DNA from: Succinivibrionaceae bacterium
GTDB lineage: Bacteria; Pseudomonadota; Gammaproteobacteria; Enterobacterales; Succinivibrionaceae
Direction: 5' to 3'
DNA: 13,682 nt
Assembly (NCBI GenBank): GCA_003477345.1
Contig: DMTG01000139.1
Location: 1 to 13,682, forward strand
Positions 12,941 through 13,682 of this stretch are shown piece after piece; within the stretch, counting starts at the first letter, position 1, and each line of letters starts with the position of its first letter. The notes under the pieces were generated by a model, which did no database searches, was not told the DNA's origin, and saw only the letters and a program-made list of their open reading frames with translations. A program made the translations under genes and the position numbers.

Positions 12941-13682
12941 ATGGCTAATCTATCAAAAGCACTTCCCATAATTGTAAGCAACTATTCAAAACTGTTCGGA
13001 GTCACTGTAAGAATGCAGGGGCGCAGCGCCTATACAAACGGGCGGACGATTAATATCCCAAGGCTCGATCTCAACAAGGAATATTCTGCAAGAATGGCCT
13101 ATGGCTATCTGGCGCATGAGGCTGCGCATATTCGCTATACGGATTTTGAGATTGTAAAAGAATCCCATAGCCAGTTCTTTTTATTTGTACTTTTTAATAT
13201 TCTGGAAGACTCGCGCATAGAGAAGATCATTGGCAGAGAATTCGTGGGAGTCTGGGAGAATCTGGAACTTCTGCGTCTGGCCCAGAAAAAAGAGTGGCAG
13301 ACTTATAAAAATGAAATCAGCAGCTGCCGTCTTTTAAAGGAGATTGCGACTTTTGTGCTCTGCTATAGCGGATCGTGCTGCCAGAAATATAAATCTGAAC
13401 GCTCTAAGAGCGCCTGGAGCTACTGGCATCTTAGAGCAAGAATCGGGGCTGGACTTACAAATAAAATTGCCGCTCTGACAAAAGGAGTTATGCGCTGCAG
13501 GAATTCTGAGCAGGTTCTAAAACTGGCTGAGGACCTGTACAGGCTTGTAAAAAATGACAAAACAGTCTCAGATCTGCTGGAGGACGAAGCTAAAAGGGCG
13601 CTTGAGGATAATTCTGATGAGCAGAAAACTTATCAGTATGATTTTGAATTTTCAGATAAGCAGTACCGGCTTGAAGCACACG
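12941..13682 (+). CDS. CobT-like protein with HExxH metallopeptidase-type domain (partial, runs off the end)
   Basis: The gene starts at ATG 12941 behind AGGAG (12930-12934) and is open to the window edge, giving 247 residues without a stop. It contains the zinc-binding motif HEAAH (59-63) in YLAHEAAHIRYTDF and, 26 residues on, NILEDSRIEK (86-95), whose E89 could be the third zinc ligand. This spacing of motifs recalls the N-terminal region of CobT-like VWA proteins (related to cobaltochelatase CobT but mostly not involved in cobalamin). Those usually have an acidic linker and a C-terminal von Willebrand A domain and are paired with a MoxR/CobS-type AAA+ ATPase. The visible part turns acidic from about residue 211 (LLEDEAKRALEDNSDEQ), as expected before such a linker. 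The VWA part and any ATPase partner are outside the window, so function is undetermined. Confidence 0.75.
   Translation, partial: MANLSKALPIIVSNYSKLFGVTVRMQGRSAYTNGRTINIPRLDLNKEYSARMAYGYLAHEAAHIRYTDFEIVKESHSQFFLFVLFNILEDSRIEKIIGREFVGVWENLELLRLAQKKEWQTYKNEISSCRLLKEIATFVLCYSGSCCQKYKSERSKSAWSYWHLRARIGAGLTNKIAALTKGVMRCRNSEQVLKLAEDLYRLVKNDKTVSDLLEDEAKRALEDNSDEQKTYQYDFEFSDKQYRLEAH

Overview
The window looks like chromosomal DNA from a Gram-negative gammaproteobacterium with moderate to low GC content. The evidence is protein resemblance and gene order. The DnaQ, GmhA, PurM, Hda, BepA, PerM, CnoX/YbbN and YejM proteins all resemble their E. coli counterparts, and the purM / DUF2066 / hda / bepA / perM neighbourhood is a typical gammaproteobacterial arrangement. 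GmhA (heptose synthesis), BepA (LptD quality control) and YejM (control of LPS synthesis) point to an LPS outer membrane. AT-rich intergenic DNA and a two-gene UxaA-type dehydratase would fit a gut- or rumen-type Aeromonadales relative such as Succinivibrionaceae, but that placement is a guess.

Layout. At 1-1029 there is a possible tail of an upstream gene, then dnaQ (proofreading subunit of DNA polymerase III) with a long lysine-rich C-terminus. At 1069-1644 is gmhA, followed by a symmetrical terminator shared with the convergent purM (1704-2738, minus). A divergent promoter region separates purM from a two-gene plus-strand unit: an exported DUF2066 protein (2866-4128) and hda (regulatory inactivation of DnaA). 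hda converges almost end to end with bepA (minus, real start 6343). bepA is divergent from perM (6468-7706), which is followed on the same strand by a split UxaA-family dehydratase (small SAF subunit 7749-8045, large subunit 8057-9217). That pair converges on a minus-strand group: an exported Sel1-repeat protein (9237-9980), CnoX/YbbN (10004-10840) and, beyond a hairpin-rich gap, YejM (10990-12720). A divergent promoter region then leads to a plus-strand gene running off the end (12941-13682), a CobT-like protein with a HEAAH zinc-metallopeptidase motif.

Functional themes are replication control (DnaQ and Hda, both with a recognisable sliding-clamp-binding motif), envelope and LPS homeostasis (GmhA, BepA, YejM, exported DUF2066 and Sel1 proteins), protein quality control (CnoX, BepA), purine synthesis (PurM) and sugar-acid or sulfonate metabolism (UxaA-like pair).

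No phage, insertion sequence, CRISPR array, tRNA or rRNA is seen. The observations most worth checking are: (1) a dnaX-like -1 frameshift cassette in dnaQ that would make a shortened epsilon lacking its presumed polymerase-binding tail; (2) a 10-bp tandem duplication over the hda start that moves the best ribosome-binding-site/ATG pair out of frame; (3) a UxaA-like pair lacking residues conserved in E. coli UxaA; (4) YejM and CnoX versions lacking metal-site or cysteine residues found in E. coli; and (5) the truncated CobT-like gene.
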